NCBI GenBank assembly: GCA_030686995.1
Contig: CM060692.1
Location: forward strand, 16,783,465 to 16,847,464
Direction: 5' to 3'
Length of the DNA stretch: 64,000 bases
Source: Artemisia argyi
Taxonomy: Eukaryota > Streptophyta > Magnoliopsida > Asterales > Asteraceae
A program made the translations under genes and the position numbers. Within the stretch, counting starts at the first letter, position 1; each line of letters begins with the position of its first letter. The notes under the pieces were generated by a model. The model saw nothing but the letters and a program-made list of their open reading frames with translations. It was not told the DNA's origin and did not search any database. Of the stretch, positions 10,066 through 24,130 are shown in pieces.

Positions 10066-13000
10066 TGATTCGTGTGAAAACCAATTATAATAATTATAGT
10101 ATAGTATCGAAGTGATCCGCGTAAAATACGGATCACCCGAGTCGTTTTCCAACGAAGGCGAATGGAATCGAGAATATCGATTCGTGAAATCGTGATTTGA
10201 AAAGTGAGAAAGTAAAATATAGCAATCAAATAGTTCACGTAATCACAAACAATGATAAAGCATGCAAAGAGTACAAGCTAATTATGCACCGAAATGAAAA
10301 ACGTAAAAACGGAAATGCAACTGTAAAATTTAAAACGTAACGTATAACGAAAAATGATCCTACGAACTTGGAAATATTTTCTAAAAATTTAAAACTAATA
10401 AAAAGAATTTTAAGAAAATGAAAAATATTTTTTTGAGTTTTTATTTATTTTCTAGAATTAATTCTCTATTTTTGGAATTAAAAATGAATTAAAAATTAAG
10501 AAAAATAGAAGAATAACTTGAAAAATGAAAATTAAATTCTAAAAATTCTAAAATATTAATAAAGAAATTAAAAAAATATTTTTGTATTTTTCAAGACTTT
10601 TTCTGAATTTTTATAGATTTTTGTTATTTAAAATTGATTTAAAAGTGATTATAAACTAAAAGAAATTAAGAAAAATAGTAAATGAATTCAGGAAATTATG
10701 AAAATTTTACAAAAATTCTAAAATATTCTAATGAGCTTACAGAAAAATTTTGGAAAAGAAAAATTAAGCAGAGGAGCTTATTTAGGACAAAACAGCTTAT
10801 GGCAAGTGCTTATTTATAAGCATTTGCCACAAAACTTTACCAAATTGATACCACTACTGTATTATGCTACTAAGAACTCAAAGAAACCAAGAAATGATAA
10901 GCAATTAACTCAGAAACACAAGAATCAAGCAATAAGCAACTTATGATAAGCTAAATAAGCAAAGTTCTACACAGAATAAGCTACAGATTGAGGAGACCAT
11001 GCACAACACTAAAACAACCACAAATAAACTCAGATAGGCCAAAATAACACAATCACAAGCTCAAAATATCACTATGCAGGCCAACAATCCAAACAGAAAT
11101 CAATGCTCTAACTACTTAATAAGCAGTCCACTAAGCAGCCCTAATAAGCTAAAATCTACAAGATTATGGTAGCAATTTATTAACTACTATGCTGAGATGT
11201 AATAAAACTAAATGCAGTCTCTAATACTATCTACAACTAACTTAGATAATGTCAAGAAATAGAGCTCAGACCTGTGGTGCAGGGGAACTTAATGCTCAGA
11301 CAGGCCACTAAAAGCTACTTTTCTAATAAGCTAACAAGATCTTAATCCAAAATTACTTGCTGATTATGAATAACTACCTAATAGAGAACACAAATCAATA
11401 ATCAATAACTATTTCTAACTACTTATGAATCCTACAAGTTCTCTTTAAAATTTGACCAAAATCTGAGTATAAGCTAGTTTGACTTATGAGATTACTACTA
11501 AACTTTGACCAAATCCATATTCAGCTGCTGATTACTACTTCTAAATGTAACAAAAAGCTATGTTTAAGCTATATTAAGCTAATATGATGTATTATGCATC
11601 TACTCCTACAATTACTCTAACTGATTTCCAACATACTAACAGATAAGCTAAATAGAAATCTAGGTTTGACTATATTGAATAAGAACTACTGTTTTTAAGA
11701 ATTGAAACTCTAATAACAGACTTAAGAAGCCTAGTTGTGACAGAGATACAGCAACAATTCTACAAATCCACACAGCAATAGACAATTCCAAACACTCCTT
11801 ATGAAACTGTTAAGCAAAAATTTGTTAAGCAACTATGAGTTTAATTCTATCAAACCATCACACAAATTGATTATATGATCTAACATGCTGAATTAAGCTC
11901 AAAAACTCATATCTCATTTACAAATTTCACAGATTCCTAAATTGCAAATAATGAAAAAATAGATCAAGTAAAGTCCAAAACAACTAAGTATAATGCAATC
12001 TACTATTACAAACAATTAAACAACTATATAAGCTGAGATTAACAACTATTAAACAACTAAACTAAAATAACAATCAGATTCTAAACTACTTCTAACTACT
12101 ATTGCAGAGATGAAATGAAATGAATAGCACTTACAAACTAATACCCCCTCAGCCAAACAGAGGGGGTTTCACTTTGCTTGCCTGTCTTTTGACAGGCTGA
12201 GTACTTCCAAATCCTACTCAAGCTGTCCAGTTCACCACCATATACCACACAATCTGATCTATTGACTATATTTGACCACAAGCTTATGAATAATAGAACT
12301 TTAAAATACTCTTTCACAAACTATGAAAAGTTAAAATAAGATTTGACCAACAAATTTTCATCTTATGTAAAAGCTGAATACTACAAATCTATTTCTATTT
12401 TTTTTATTGATTTTCTGATTTTATAAAACTAGTTAATATGAAATGAAAACAGATTTGAAAACTAGAGTAATTTGACAGAAAATGAAATAGTGAGACTGAA
12501 ACAAGAACTGAACAATAAGAAGAAATAGTATTAATAATAAGCTAAATTGATTGAACATAAAAGAAATTTCATTGAAATTAAAAGAAATTACAAATTATCT
12601 AAACTAAGTACATTCTAATGAAATTTTTGCATAGCTTCGCTACTCTCCTCTTCCACACTCAATAAGCTAATACATGTCCCTATTTATAGAAAAGGATGGA
12701 GGTTGGGGTCTCGGATTACCAAGCTGGCAATCCGCGTGATCTTGTGTTTGTTTACCTCCTCTCAGAACCCTTGATCAATCTCTAATCATTGCAAGATCGT
12801 TATCAACCTTTGGATCAAAGTTTGTGACGCGTTTCGCCCAATAGAATGCAACCACATAGCCAATTTGTGCTTCCTTGGTACCCTTACACCTCTGAGCTTC
12901 TAGATATGCCTTCGAATTGACGTCCGTACCCTTAATTGCGGTTAATTTCAGACGGAACAGTAACTAGGGTTCTAAAGGTCTGGGTAATTTTTGATTTGGG

Positions 13001-13530
13001 GAAAACTTTGGGCGCGGGGTGGATTTTTTAGTTTTTTATTACTTTTGGTTGTTGACCGGTTGGGTATGGGGTTTGACCTGGGTAATATTTTGGACCGGGT
13101 AGGATTATTTAGGGAATGGGCTTAGCATTTGGGCTTTGGGGGATTAAGGGCTTGAAGGGTTATGGATTTGGCAGATTTGGATTTGTGTTATTTTTCAGAT
13201 TTTGGTATTGTGAAACCTAAGGACTAATTTTGTAGTTTGTTAAAATTCAAGGGTTGATTTTGCACTTCTTCAAAAATATGATCCAAGGACTGATCTTGAC
13301 AAGGTAATGATTCTTTAGGGTCCAAAGTTGACTTTTAAAATCACAGCTTTGACTAGTTGACCATCTTCTAATCTCGTGCTCGTTTTGTATGATTTTTCGT
13401 CTTTTATTGATAAATCCGTTCCGGCATATCACAAACACAAAAACACACGTTTTATTGGCATTTGTTAGCTCAAATAGTCATTTTGGGTCGGTTTTCGGCC
13501 ATAAAACAGTGAGTGAATAAGCACTCACCA
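10066..13530. mobile_element. probable solo LTR of a long-LTR gypsy element
   Basis: The 3,465-bp insert starts TGATTCGTGT, ends ACTCACCA, and is flanked by the 5-bp direct repeat CCGAG (10061-10065, 13531-13535). The related repeat at 20950-21195 lacks the insert at this point. No gag, pol or second copy of its ends is present, so a single LTR left by recombination is the simplest reading. The interior is A/T-rich with few ORFs, and 12650-13430 contains text typical of LTR regulatory regions. The Tat/Ogre group is possible from the length, but I cannot confirm it. Confidence 0.7.
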
Positions 13531-13535
13531 CCGAG

Positions 13536-13600
13536 CATTAGCTATCTTGTACTCTATGCAATCTTGATGCCGACTCAATAAATTATAGGACTGAATCTTA
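13536..13600. repeat. dispersed repeat, copy 1 right half
   Basis: CATTAGCTATCTTGTACTC through GGACTGAATCTTA matches 21130-21193 almost base for base. The last three bases TTA are the target duplication of the Harbinger element that follows. Confidence 0.8.
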
Positions 13601-14122
13601 GGGCCCGTTTGGTTCACGGAATGTTTTTCAAGGAATTGGAATTTGTCAAAGGATTGGGAATCTTAAGGAATTGGAATGTCAAAATTTAAAATCTATCGTG
13701 TGTTTGGTTTGGAGAAAGAAATGAAATTCCATGCCGGATTTCAGTTTGGTTTACAAATTTGTCATAGGAATTGGAATGTATATACTAAAAAATTTACAAA
13801 ATTGCTCTTGGCCATGTCTATAATTTATCGTTTTTTTATACATATGTGTTTAATCTTTTTACCTTGTAAAATTATTAATATACATAAAGCGAAACACTTC
13901 TAAAATAAAATACATAATGCTACTAACAAATTACAAGCACAATTAACCACGTACATATTGATTTAAACATAGTAAGTATAGGTTCATACATATTACTGGC
14001 AGCATACATACAAAATACTTTCTTAAGGACTGCATACATATTTTTCTAACTTCACAAAAGATTGTTCCAGTATGCGCCAAAAGACTGTTCCACTAGTTGC
14101 TGCATATTTCCATCAACTGAAC

Positions 14123-15019
14123 TTAATCCGACATCACAAACCTTACCCAATCATCCCTTTCTTTTTCCTTCAAATTCCAAAAGGTCATCACGCTATCCGG
14201 GTCACTTTGCATCTTTCGAATTGACTTAAACCTTTCAACCTGAGTTAATGCCTCCATTTTTTCAAGCTCAAAAGTGAGCATGGATGTTTTATTTTTTATA
14301 TCAACATCAAGTTTTATACCTTTGCTCAGTTGTGTCGATGATTCTTTCAGATTTTGGCCAAATAAAGCAACCGCATGATTGAAGCTCTCAACTAAAGATT
14401 TGGCATGCCCCACATTTTTCTTCTTCTTACTACGAACACTTAGACTTTCTTCAACTTGTGCAGTTACATTGGAACGTTGATTACCACTACCTTCCGTAAC
14501 TTCATCAACATCATTATCAGATTGTTTATCAGATTGTTGCTCTTGTTCTTCAGTGTTGACCTCCTCTTCCATCTCAATAGCATCCCTAGCTCTCTTCCCA
14601 TGAGCTCGATCTTTTCCAAAGATAGCACACAATTCTTCATAATGAGGAAGCTTTTTGTTTCTCCATTTACGCGCATTTGGATGATTCTCAATGTACGAGT
14701 CCCAGACTCCTGGGGATTCATTGGTCACACAATTTTTTTCTTTATCATAACCAAATCCACTAGTGCTATTCAACATATCATAGACGACTTGCCAATCCTT
14801 TTTCATTGTTTTTATCCTTGATTCAATGTGAGGCTTAGCTAAGAGACCAGCATCTGGAAGTGATACTTTTAACAATGTTTCAATATGTGTTACATACCCG
14901 GGTTTAAATCCATTATCAGCTTTATATCCTGAAGTATTTTTCATAGTTAGTAAAGCCTCAACAAGCTTTTCATCTTCAACACTAGTCCACCCTCGATAGT
15001 TCCTCTGCTGGCTTGTCAT
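14123..15019 (-). CDS. Harbinger Myb/SANT-like DNA-binding protein
   Basis: I take the start as MTSQQRNYRGWTSVEDEKL at 15019. The longer frame upstream adds only Phe/Leu/Val-rich translation of AT-rich DNA. The 298-residue product has a Myb/SANT-like domain at about residues 8-105 (WTSVEDEKLVEALL, SRIKTMKKDW, GVWDSYIENHP, LPHYEELCAIFG). An acidic Glu/Gln-rich linker follows, then a C-terminal helical region. In PIF/Harbinger elements this protein pairs with the transposase, binds the element ends and aids nuclear import. The frame is intact and lies downstream of the transposase on the same strand. Confidence 0.85.
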   Translation of the reverse strand: MTSQQRNYRGWTSVEDEKLVEALLTMKNTSGYKADNGFKPGYVTHIETLLKVSLPDAGLLAKPHIESRIKTMKKDWQVVYDMLNSTSGFGYDKEKNCVTNESPGVWDSYIENHPNARKWRNKKLPHYEELCAIFGKDRAHGKRARDAIEMEEEVNTEEQEQQSDKQSDNDVDEVTEGSGNQRSNVTAQVEESLSVRSKKKKNVGHAKSLVESFNHAVALFGQNLKESSTQLSKGIKLDVDIKNKTSMLTFELEKMEALTQVERFKSIRKMQSDPDSVMTFWNLKEKERDDWVRFVMSD

Positions 15020-15258
15020 ATCTACAAAAAAAAACAACACCAATAGAAGCCAAACAAAAACAAAAAATATCAGCACCAAAAGCAGCCATAAACATAACAA
15101 AGAGGGAACATATACATCACTAAAGTTAACTTCTGATATCAAAGGTACAAACAAGTCTGAAAATGCAGCAACTACAACAAAGTCTTGATAATACATAAAC
15201 GATATCAAAGTTACAATAAGTCTGATAATACATAAGCGATACCAAAATAACATTTTTT

Positions 15259-16551
15259 TCAATGAGCAACACTCCAAGACTCAAACATACTATCTGCTAA
15301 ATTATTCCTAAATTTAGTCCACTCAATTGAAGTTCCAACAAAATTTATATTGTCTTCATCTCTACCTCCAACATCTCCGGTTCCCTCATCTGGTTCGTTT
15401 TCAGTTTCAAATGGATCATTTGGCATTTCTTGTCTTATAAAATTATGGAGAAGACAACACGCCATTATGATTCTATTTTTTAGGTCTATAGGATAATATG
15501 AGTTGTCCCTTAAAATTCCACACCTAGCCTTCAGGATACGAAAACATCTTTCGATAACATTTCTAGCAGAAGAATGTTTCACGTTATAATTCTTTTGGCG
15601 TAGTTGGTTGGTGTCCATCACGCCAGTCATTTAAATGATATCTTTGACCTCTATAAGGGGCAAGAAAGCCCTCTCCATTTGTGTATCCCGCGTCTACCAA
15701 ATAGTAACATGGTCTTGGAACTTTCAAGCCATGTGGCCTATCAAGAGCATCTCGAAGAACTCTACCATCAGCGGCCGATCCCTCCCAACCCGGTAACACA
15801 AAGATAAATTGCATATCTGGTGAACACACCCCTAATATATTTGTGGCAATCTCTCCTTTTCGTGTTCTGTATCTAGGCTTCTCTTTAAGTGGCACCAAGC
15901 ACTTTATGTATGTTCCATCTAAAGCTCCTAGGCAATTCTAGAATAACAAGTAAATATAAGTTACCATTACTTGGCTACCATTGTAAAATTAGCAAGAACT
16001 CGTCTAAAAAAATATAACATACCTTGAACCATTTCCATCTATGATCAGTAGAGTCCTCGGGTATAGGTTGGGGTTTCTTAAGCAAATGTGAATGTAATCT
16101 TATTACCGAATTGCAAACTCGAGAGAAATGCCTACTAATGGTTTCTCCCAAACGGTAAAAATGACATATCATGACCCGGTTTTTAACATTGTGGGCTATA
16201 ATGTGAAGGAAAATGGCGACTTGTTCATCAATATCCATATTTCTACTCGCTTTTAATCCTCCCAATGTTTCAAGCATGTTACATAACTTAACGAAACACT
16301 TTCGAGTCATCCTAATTTGAGATATGGACATAGTGTCACTCTAAAAAAACATACCTATGCAATATTAAAAATCGATCTATTTTTTATGTAGAGTATCGAA
16401 TACATGGTCTCTCCATTTCGTATTCAATAACCAGCATGTAAAGCGAAATAACAAACCAAACAACAATTGTAATAACTTGATTCCACCATGCCATAATCAT
16501 GGTTTGTCTCTTTTGCTTACGTTTACGGGTTGCTAAACTAAGTCGGGCCAT
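15259..16551 (-). pseudogene. Harbinger DDE transposase, frameshifted
   Basis: Three parts are visible. An N-terminal segment from ATG 16551 (MARLSLATRKRK, then a hydrophobic helix WWNQVITIVVW) runs to a stop at 16384. A middle segment from about 16331 to 16023 carries the helix-turn-helix-like region. A catalytic exon runs from 15937 to 15259, joined by a clean GT-AG intron (16022-15938). Catalytic residues are present: Asp in GALDGTYI, Asp in LVDAGYTN and Glu in ARNVIERCF. The frame breaks near 15597, between QPTTPKE and NVKHSS, consistent with loss of 2 bases. A DDE_Tnp_4 endonuclease normally cuts the transposon ends. This copy probably needs one from elsewhere. Confidence 0.85.
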
Positions 16552-17253
16552 TTCCTGTCCATCAAAACTTTGAAGTTACAATAACAACAACAAAAAATAA
16601 CAATCAAACATAAAACCACAAAAATATAGCAACATAAACATCAAAAAGTAGCAACAATAATAGCAAGAAAGCACCAACAATAACAATATCGACAACTATA
16701 GCAACAAAAAAAATAACATCAAATTATTCATCAAAATACAAGAACAAAATATCATTAAAATATAAGACACATAACAATAAAAAAATGAAAAGTCATTCAT
16801 GGCACAATCATCAATAAACAAAAAAATTGAGTGACAAAAAAGATAAATGTGGAACATGCTTTTAAGATGTTGTGTTACTGTATAGATGGAAAAGGAAGTA
16901 AAAATATAGTAGATCCGCAAATAGGATCAAAATCATACCTGCAATTTGACAATAGAGAAAAGAAAGAGATGAAGTAAAGTGTAAAATGAGTGGACAAGAG
17001 AAAAAGGTAGTATATAGTTAGGTGGGACAAGATTATTTTAATGGGTAGTGAAGTCTCTTTATTTTAATTCCTAGTGGATTTTTAAAGATTCCATCAGGTT
17101 GTAAAAGGAATGTCTAATTCCTTAGTATGTGGATTTTAAGAAAGTTAAAACATTCCAATTCCATAATTTTTTGAACCAAACACGATTTAAAATTTGAATC
17201 TAATTCCATTGCCTTAACAATCCTGAAGAATTCTTGAACCAAACAGGCCATTA

Positions 17254-18223
17254 TAGTATTACAAGGGGTTTTGAGAAGGGCCTGAAGAAGAGGATAAAGT
17301 TTGTGCACGTTTATCCCATATTTAAGATGGCCCTAAATAGGAGGAGGAAGCTCGTGCAAATGTTGGTTCAAGAGGTAAAAGATACAAATAATTGGAAAAT
17401 TGGTTACATGAAGGAAGCATACAATACATTTTAGATGGATCGGAACATGAGGTTTATTTGTATCTTCATTTGTTAACATCTTTTTATGGAACAGTTAAGG
17501 AGTTCTTTTGTATAAATGTTTTATATATACTGTAAAACACTAAAAATTAGCGAGATTTAAGCTATTAAACTTAATCGATGTGTTTAGTTTCCTAAATTAT
17601 TGGTGTCAATTGAGGCAATGTGTTACATCTCAACTTACTTTTATTTGTCATTGATGATTTACAATAAATATATGAATGTTGTTTTGATAATAATTGGATG
17701 GTTGTTAATTTAAAGTATTGATGATAGTACTAAAATGAAACAAAAATAATAAATAGCATATTTCAACAAATCCGTTAGATAAAAACAATGTATCGATCTT
17801 ATTAGTTTATACCAGAACTTGTTCGGATCGAATATTAGACTTAAACGGGCTCCACCACAATGTGCGTCAGCCTCAAATCATTCATCAAAAGTAAGGGAAT
17901 CATTGTTTCCTTTTATTTAGAATTTGGACCAAATATCATACTTGAATTGGCTCCAACGCAACGCGCCATGGCCAAATTCCTCGATATTAACAATATTCAT
18001 AGAGACAAGAGTACAATTTAACATCTTAGCTCTTGATTTGGGTACAGTAATTATAATGAATACAGATGATTATATTAAAAAAAAAATCAAATTTTATATA
18101 AATAAAATCCAATCCCAACACGGTGCATGGGTAATAATGAACCTTGTTATATCTGAAGCACTAAAGTATTACAGAATATAGAAGTGCACATTATTGCTAA
18201 CTATTATCTAGTAAATATTAATT
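17254..18223. other. intergenic, no gene recognised
   Basis: AT-rich sequence with short chance ORFs. Two loosely similar blocks at about 17830-17880 and 17925-17985 share TTGGACCAAATAT/TCGGATCGAATAT and GGCTCCA. Nothing else is supported. Confidence 0.4.
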
Positions 18224-18943
18224 TTAGAGAGTCGAACAACAACAATGCTTATCAAATCCACAATGAGCTTTTGTATAGGGATCACAATATCCTTTACATT
18301 CACCGTCATCATGACAAAACCAAGGATAGCACTGGCTTTTTTCTGAATTCGGTACATTAGAGCAACTTCTTGGAATACATTCATCCAGTTGTGCATAAAA
18401 TTGAATCTTATTGCATTCTCCATGAACTCCTGTTATCAAAACCAAAATACTTTCCATAAAAATATGAAGATCATCTTTTGTTTCAAGCGACATTCAACAT
18501 AATCTAATGTTTTCAAACACACAACCACAAAACAAGGTACTAATTAACGAACCACAACATGTACTTTGACAATTTGCTCTTCTTTACGGAACTTTTACAT
18601 GTTAGATTGATGTGTAAGGGATCATGTGTACATAAAAAAACTCTAAGTTAATATACCTCAAATGGAAATATACGCTTCTCACATTATTTTTGAAAAAGTA
18701 AATAAAGATCATCATCAAGTGAATGTACATAATTTAAAGATAGTAAATTGTAAGCATAGCAAGTTTATAAATATCATATGTTGCATGAATATGTTATTGT
18801 TAATGGAATAAATATTATGTACATGTTGTCTTCGAATTCGAGAAGCTTGATTAGATATAAGAATAAAAGTTAATAAAAAATTCACCTGCTACGATAAGTA
18901 ACAAAGTGAAGAAGACAAACTTAAATGAAATGAATTTCTCCAT
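18224..18943 (-). CDS. secreted cysteine-rich peptide, two exons
   Basis: Exon 1 (18943-18886) encodes MEKFISFKFVFFTLLLIVA, a clear signal peptide. A 456-bp GT-AG intron (18885-18430) splits the codon after it. Exon 2 (18429-18224) completes an 87-residue precursor. The mature part, probably from about residue 24, has 11 cysteines including a terminal CCC cluster (HCGFDKHCCCSTL). A signal-peptide exon followed by one phase-1 intron and a Cys-rich exon is the standard structure of defensin-like and related secreted plant peptide genes. I do not recognise the exact cysteine spacing. Such peptides act outside the cell in defence or reproduction, and this one's role is unknown. A Helitron-type 3' end lies 106-135 bp from the start codon. 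Confidence 0.75.
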
Positions 18944-19048
18944 TTGTTGTTTCTTTAATTTATAGCATCCAATTAATTGAAATAATGTAATGATATTATA
19001 TCAATAAATGATATAATATCAACTTTATAATGTAAAAGGTACGCAGAA

Positions 19049-19078
19049 CCCGTGCTACGCACAGGCTTCGAATCTAAT
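19049..19078 (+). mobile_element. Helitron-type 3' terminus
   Basis: A short GC-rich hairpin CCCGTGCTACGCACAGG is followed 8 bases later by CTAAT, fitting the Helitron CTRRT 3' end, then T as expected for insertion between A and T. The matching 5' TC end was not identified, so the element's extent is unknown. It may or may not include the cysteine-rich peptide gene. Confidence 0.5.
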
Positions 19079-19689
19079 TGTTAATCGCGTATTCTTTCTG
19101 TGTATTGGCGAGTATATGCTTAATTATTGTTTAGTATGTTGTATGAAACGTTTTGACTTTCTTGTATAAAAATTTAAAAATGTTTGATGTTGTTTTGGTT
19201 TTGTAGTGTTGTATTTTATAAATGGGCTTTTGATTATTAAGTTATGATGGCTTTGTTTCTTTTGGCCTATTACTTATTTGCATGATAAAAAAAATGGTTT
19301 TGTTTCTTTTGGTCTATTACTTAGCCCTACAATACTTGTCCATTAGATGATTTTTGCATGGTAATATGAAGCACGCGGGGTATATCTAATGTTTAATGTG
19401 CATTAAATATTTTCTTTATTAAGTTTGTAAGTTAAAGTTTGTGTAATAAGGTACATATAATAATGCCACATGAACTGTATAAAAATCGTTACAAACCTTT
19501 TTAGCTTTATCTCATTTTATTGTACAACTAATTTCATTGAAAATTAACATTGAAGTTTAACTAATATTAATAAATTTTATCAATAAACTCAATTCTAAAT
19601 AGATAAGCAAATGAATATTAATTAACACACTATTAATAATTCCTAAAACCTTTGGACTCCACTATTATGTCTTAAACTTATTTTTTAAT

Positions 19690-20571
19690 TTACAAATGGG
19701 TTCGAGCAAAAATTATGTATTTTTTCTTTTATATTCATTATTCAAGTTGCATGCTTACATAAACTAATAATGCTAAAAAGTATCATTTAACCATTTAAAT
19801 GTTTCTTTACATAGATGCCCATGCACGTTTTCTTGAATCAATTCGCACATGTGAGCTACATCAATAGAAAACACACATAAATTACATGTATATGAAAATG
19901 CATTAACATAATACATATATCTATATATATTGCATTAGGTTAAATCATCAATTATTCTTGCAACCTTTCCAACTTCATCTCAATCTATAACCGACTTTTA
20001 ATTCTATACTAATTACTAATATCATGTGATCAATTCCAGAAAGCTTTGCACTTCCATCTCGATGTTGTATATACTTCACATTAAATGCACTGGTTTTGTT
20101 TTTTTGATAAAAGTTTGAACTTTTGCTTATATTTAAAACTCAACTTTTTATTTGATATTATAATTTACAAACGGCTTTAAGTCAAAATTATGTATTTTTT
20201 CCTTTCTATTCATTACTCAATGTGATATTTTTAATATGTCGTATTTTGCTATTATGGCAAATTCATTTAATGGGCGTAAATATTGGTTTCTCACTAATGA
20301 TTCTACATATAGAAAAAGAAAACACTTTGCGATTCGCGAACCTTCTTCTTTTCAATAATAATTCAATTGCACACGATAAATTCATTCTAATACTTCTCAA
20401 AGAGCATTCGAAAGCAACTACTTACATAAACTAATTACGCTAAAAAGTATCATTTAACCATTTAAATGTTGCTTTACATACATGCTCGTGCACATTTTCT
20501 TGAATCAATTCGCACATGTGAGATACATCAATAGAAAACGCACATAAATTATTTTTATATGAAAATGCATT

Positions 20572-20660
<89 letters not shown>

Positions 20661-21195
20661 TTATCTATAACAATCATCTAAATATGTAAGAAACAAAGAA
20701 AATAGTTGGTATCTCAATCTTTGGTTCCATTTATCTAAGCATGCATGATCTTGTGTGATTTTTATAGTACCTGCGTATGATAACTAAATTAAGAAAAGAA
20801 GATCAAGTTAATTACAAACATCTAAAAGATGTGTGAATCATCTCCAAAATGTTGCAAAAGAGAATTTACATACCGCTACCAACAATCAAAGATCTAAAAG
20901 ATGTGTGAATCATCTTCAAATGTACATAATAAATGTGATTTTGGCTGGTTTATATTGGCATGAATTAGGTTAAATTATTAATTATTCTAGCAACCTTTCG
21001 CAACCCTTGCACTTTATCTAACCGACTTTTAATTCTATATTAAATGCCATGTGATCAATCGGGCAACCCTTGCACTTCATCTCCTTTAATGATTGTATAT
21101 TTATTATAAGGCTACATTGAATTTCGAACATTAGCTATCTTGTACTCTATGCAATCTTGATGCCTACACAATAAATTATAGGACTGAATCTTATA
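19690..21195. repeat. local direct duplication, two units
   Basis: 19690-20095 and 20165-21195 share the same order of blocks: TTACAAA...GTCAAAATTATGTATTTTTT-like text, GCTAAAAAGTATCATTTAACC, CTTGAATCAATTCGCACATG, ACATCAATAGAAAAC, then the dispersed repeat TAGGTTAAAT...CCGACTTTTAATTC. The second unit is longer because of the AT microsatellite and extra sequence after it. No gene lies in either unit. Confidence 0.7.
20574..20658. repeat. (AT)n microsatellite
   Basis: About 42 uninterrupted AT units inside the second duplication unit. The first unit has only a short TATATCTATATATAT at the matching place, so the tract expanded after duplication. Confidence 0.95.
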
Positions 21196-21384
21196 TTATT
21201 ATATATAGATAGATAGATAAGACTATTTTCTTCTATTTTTTAGTTTTTATTTTTGTAATTTTTTCCTCAATAAAATATATTAAAAAATTATTTTTTGTTG
21301 CAGCTATTTTTTATTAATTCTTTTATTAATGTTATCAAAAAGTGAATCTCAAAAAAAAATTAATAAATAATAATACCTGTGGTT

Positions 21385-21386
<2 letters not shown>

Positions 21387-21430
<44 letters not shown>
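21387..21430. repeat. poly(A) tract
   Basis: A run of about 43 A after ACCTGTGGTTC. No LINE or SINE body or clear target duplication is visible beside it, so its origin is undecided. Confidence 0.8.
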
Positions 21431-21432
<2 letters not shown>

Positions 21433-21696
21433 ATATGTATCTCTTCTAACATACAAAATTGCATATATATCATTTGCATGCATAAAAACTATTGTACCAT
21501 GTGCATCAAACTTATTGTTTTAAATTAAGACTATTTTGTTTTAATTTAATCAAATGAAATTATTTAAAGTTTACAAAATATAGTACAAAAGAAATACAAG
21601 AAATCATGCGTCTGATCATTTATTTAGGAACAGCCAAACAATCCAATCAAGTCAAGGAACAGCCTGCAACGTTCGTAATCATTTCTATCGAAAAAC

Positions 21697-23447
<1,751 letters not shown>

Positions 23448-23503
23448 TGTTAATTTGTTGCTTGGTGCGTTGGTTACTGAGACTGTAACTTGGAACCTAA
23501 ATA

Positions 23504-23513
23504 CTTATATATA
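23504..23513 (-). promoter_or_regulatory. TATA box of the aldo-keto reductase gene
   Basis: TATATATAAG on the minus strand lies 57-66 bp before the start codon. This would place transcription start near 23475 with a short leader of about 30 nt. The position fits a plant core promoter. The assignment is by position and sequence only. Confidence 0.55.
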
Positions 23514-24130
23514 TACGTTGGGTTGATGAAGTCAGCAATGGCGTCACTGGTTTACATATAGAACTTGACTTGCTTTTGGCGGCTAAGTAGATTATGAACT
23601 CATTGATGACGTAGCTTAGTTAGGCCATTTTGGGCTTCTATTGGGCCACTGGCCCATATATATAACATTGGTTCAAATGGTCACAGTGGGCCAAACTAAC
23701 AATTAACTTATACTATCTAGTTTACAATTTGAGCTAGATTAACTTGTTAGCTCTTATTTTTATGATATGATAGTTTAGTTAATAGTGATACAATTTGATT
23801 ACGAAGAAAATAAATTAGCATGATAGGTATTTATAAATTATGTAGTGACAACCAAAATTGGTTTTAATTATTACAAAAAAGATGATACACAATTTGAATA
23901 TTGCTGGTCATCGCGTAATTTACTTAATACGATACATTCATTCTGCACACAGGAGAGTGAGTTAACTCACATTGGATATTTTCAGTTAGAAATACATAGC
24001 AGGACTGAGTCATATTTCTAATTTCATATGAATTAGCTCAAGATAAGAAACAAAATAAAACTAACTCCTCATGTATCATGTTGAATTGCAAAAAAGAAAG
24101 TTATATATATAAACTAACTCCTCATGTAGC
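23514..24130. other. head-to-head intergenic region
   Basis: Separates the divergent aldo-keto reductase and kinase loci. Holds a direct duplication of AACTAACTCCTCATGTA...ATCATGTTGA (about 24058-24085 and 24112-24145). The second copy runs into the first readable codons of the kinase remnant. No first exon of the kinase family is seen here. Confidence 0.6.

Larger units (their letters stand above)
13601..17250 (-). mobile_element. PIF/Harbinger DNA transposon, nearly complete
   Basis: The left end GGGCCCGTTTGGTTCA and the reverse complement of the right end TGGCCTGTTTGGTTCA form short imperfect terminal inverted repeats. Direct TTA repeats flank them (13598-13600, 17251-17253), the 3-bp target expected for this superfamily. 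Subterminal GGAATTGGAATGT words recur near both ends. Both Harbinger genes, a Myb/SANT-like DNA-binding protein and a DDE transposase, lie on the minus strand inside. The 3,650-bp length is typical of an autonomous element, although the transposase gene has a frameshift. Confidence 0.9.

Noticed and set aside
15020..15277. N-terminal extension of the SANT-protein frame
   Set aside because: The extra residues are an AT-rich run of Leu/Val/Phe not seen in the family. MTSQQRNYRG at 15019 is the natural start.
21387..21430. Poly(A) run as a LINE or SINE tail
   Set aside because: No retroposon body and no target duplication could be found beside it.
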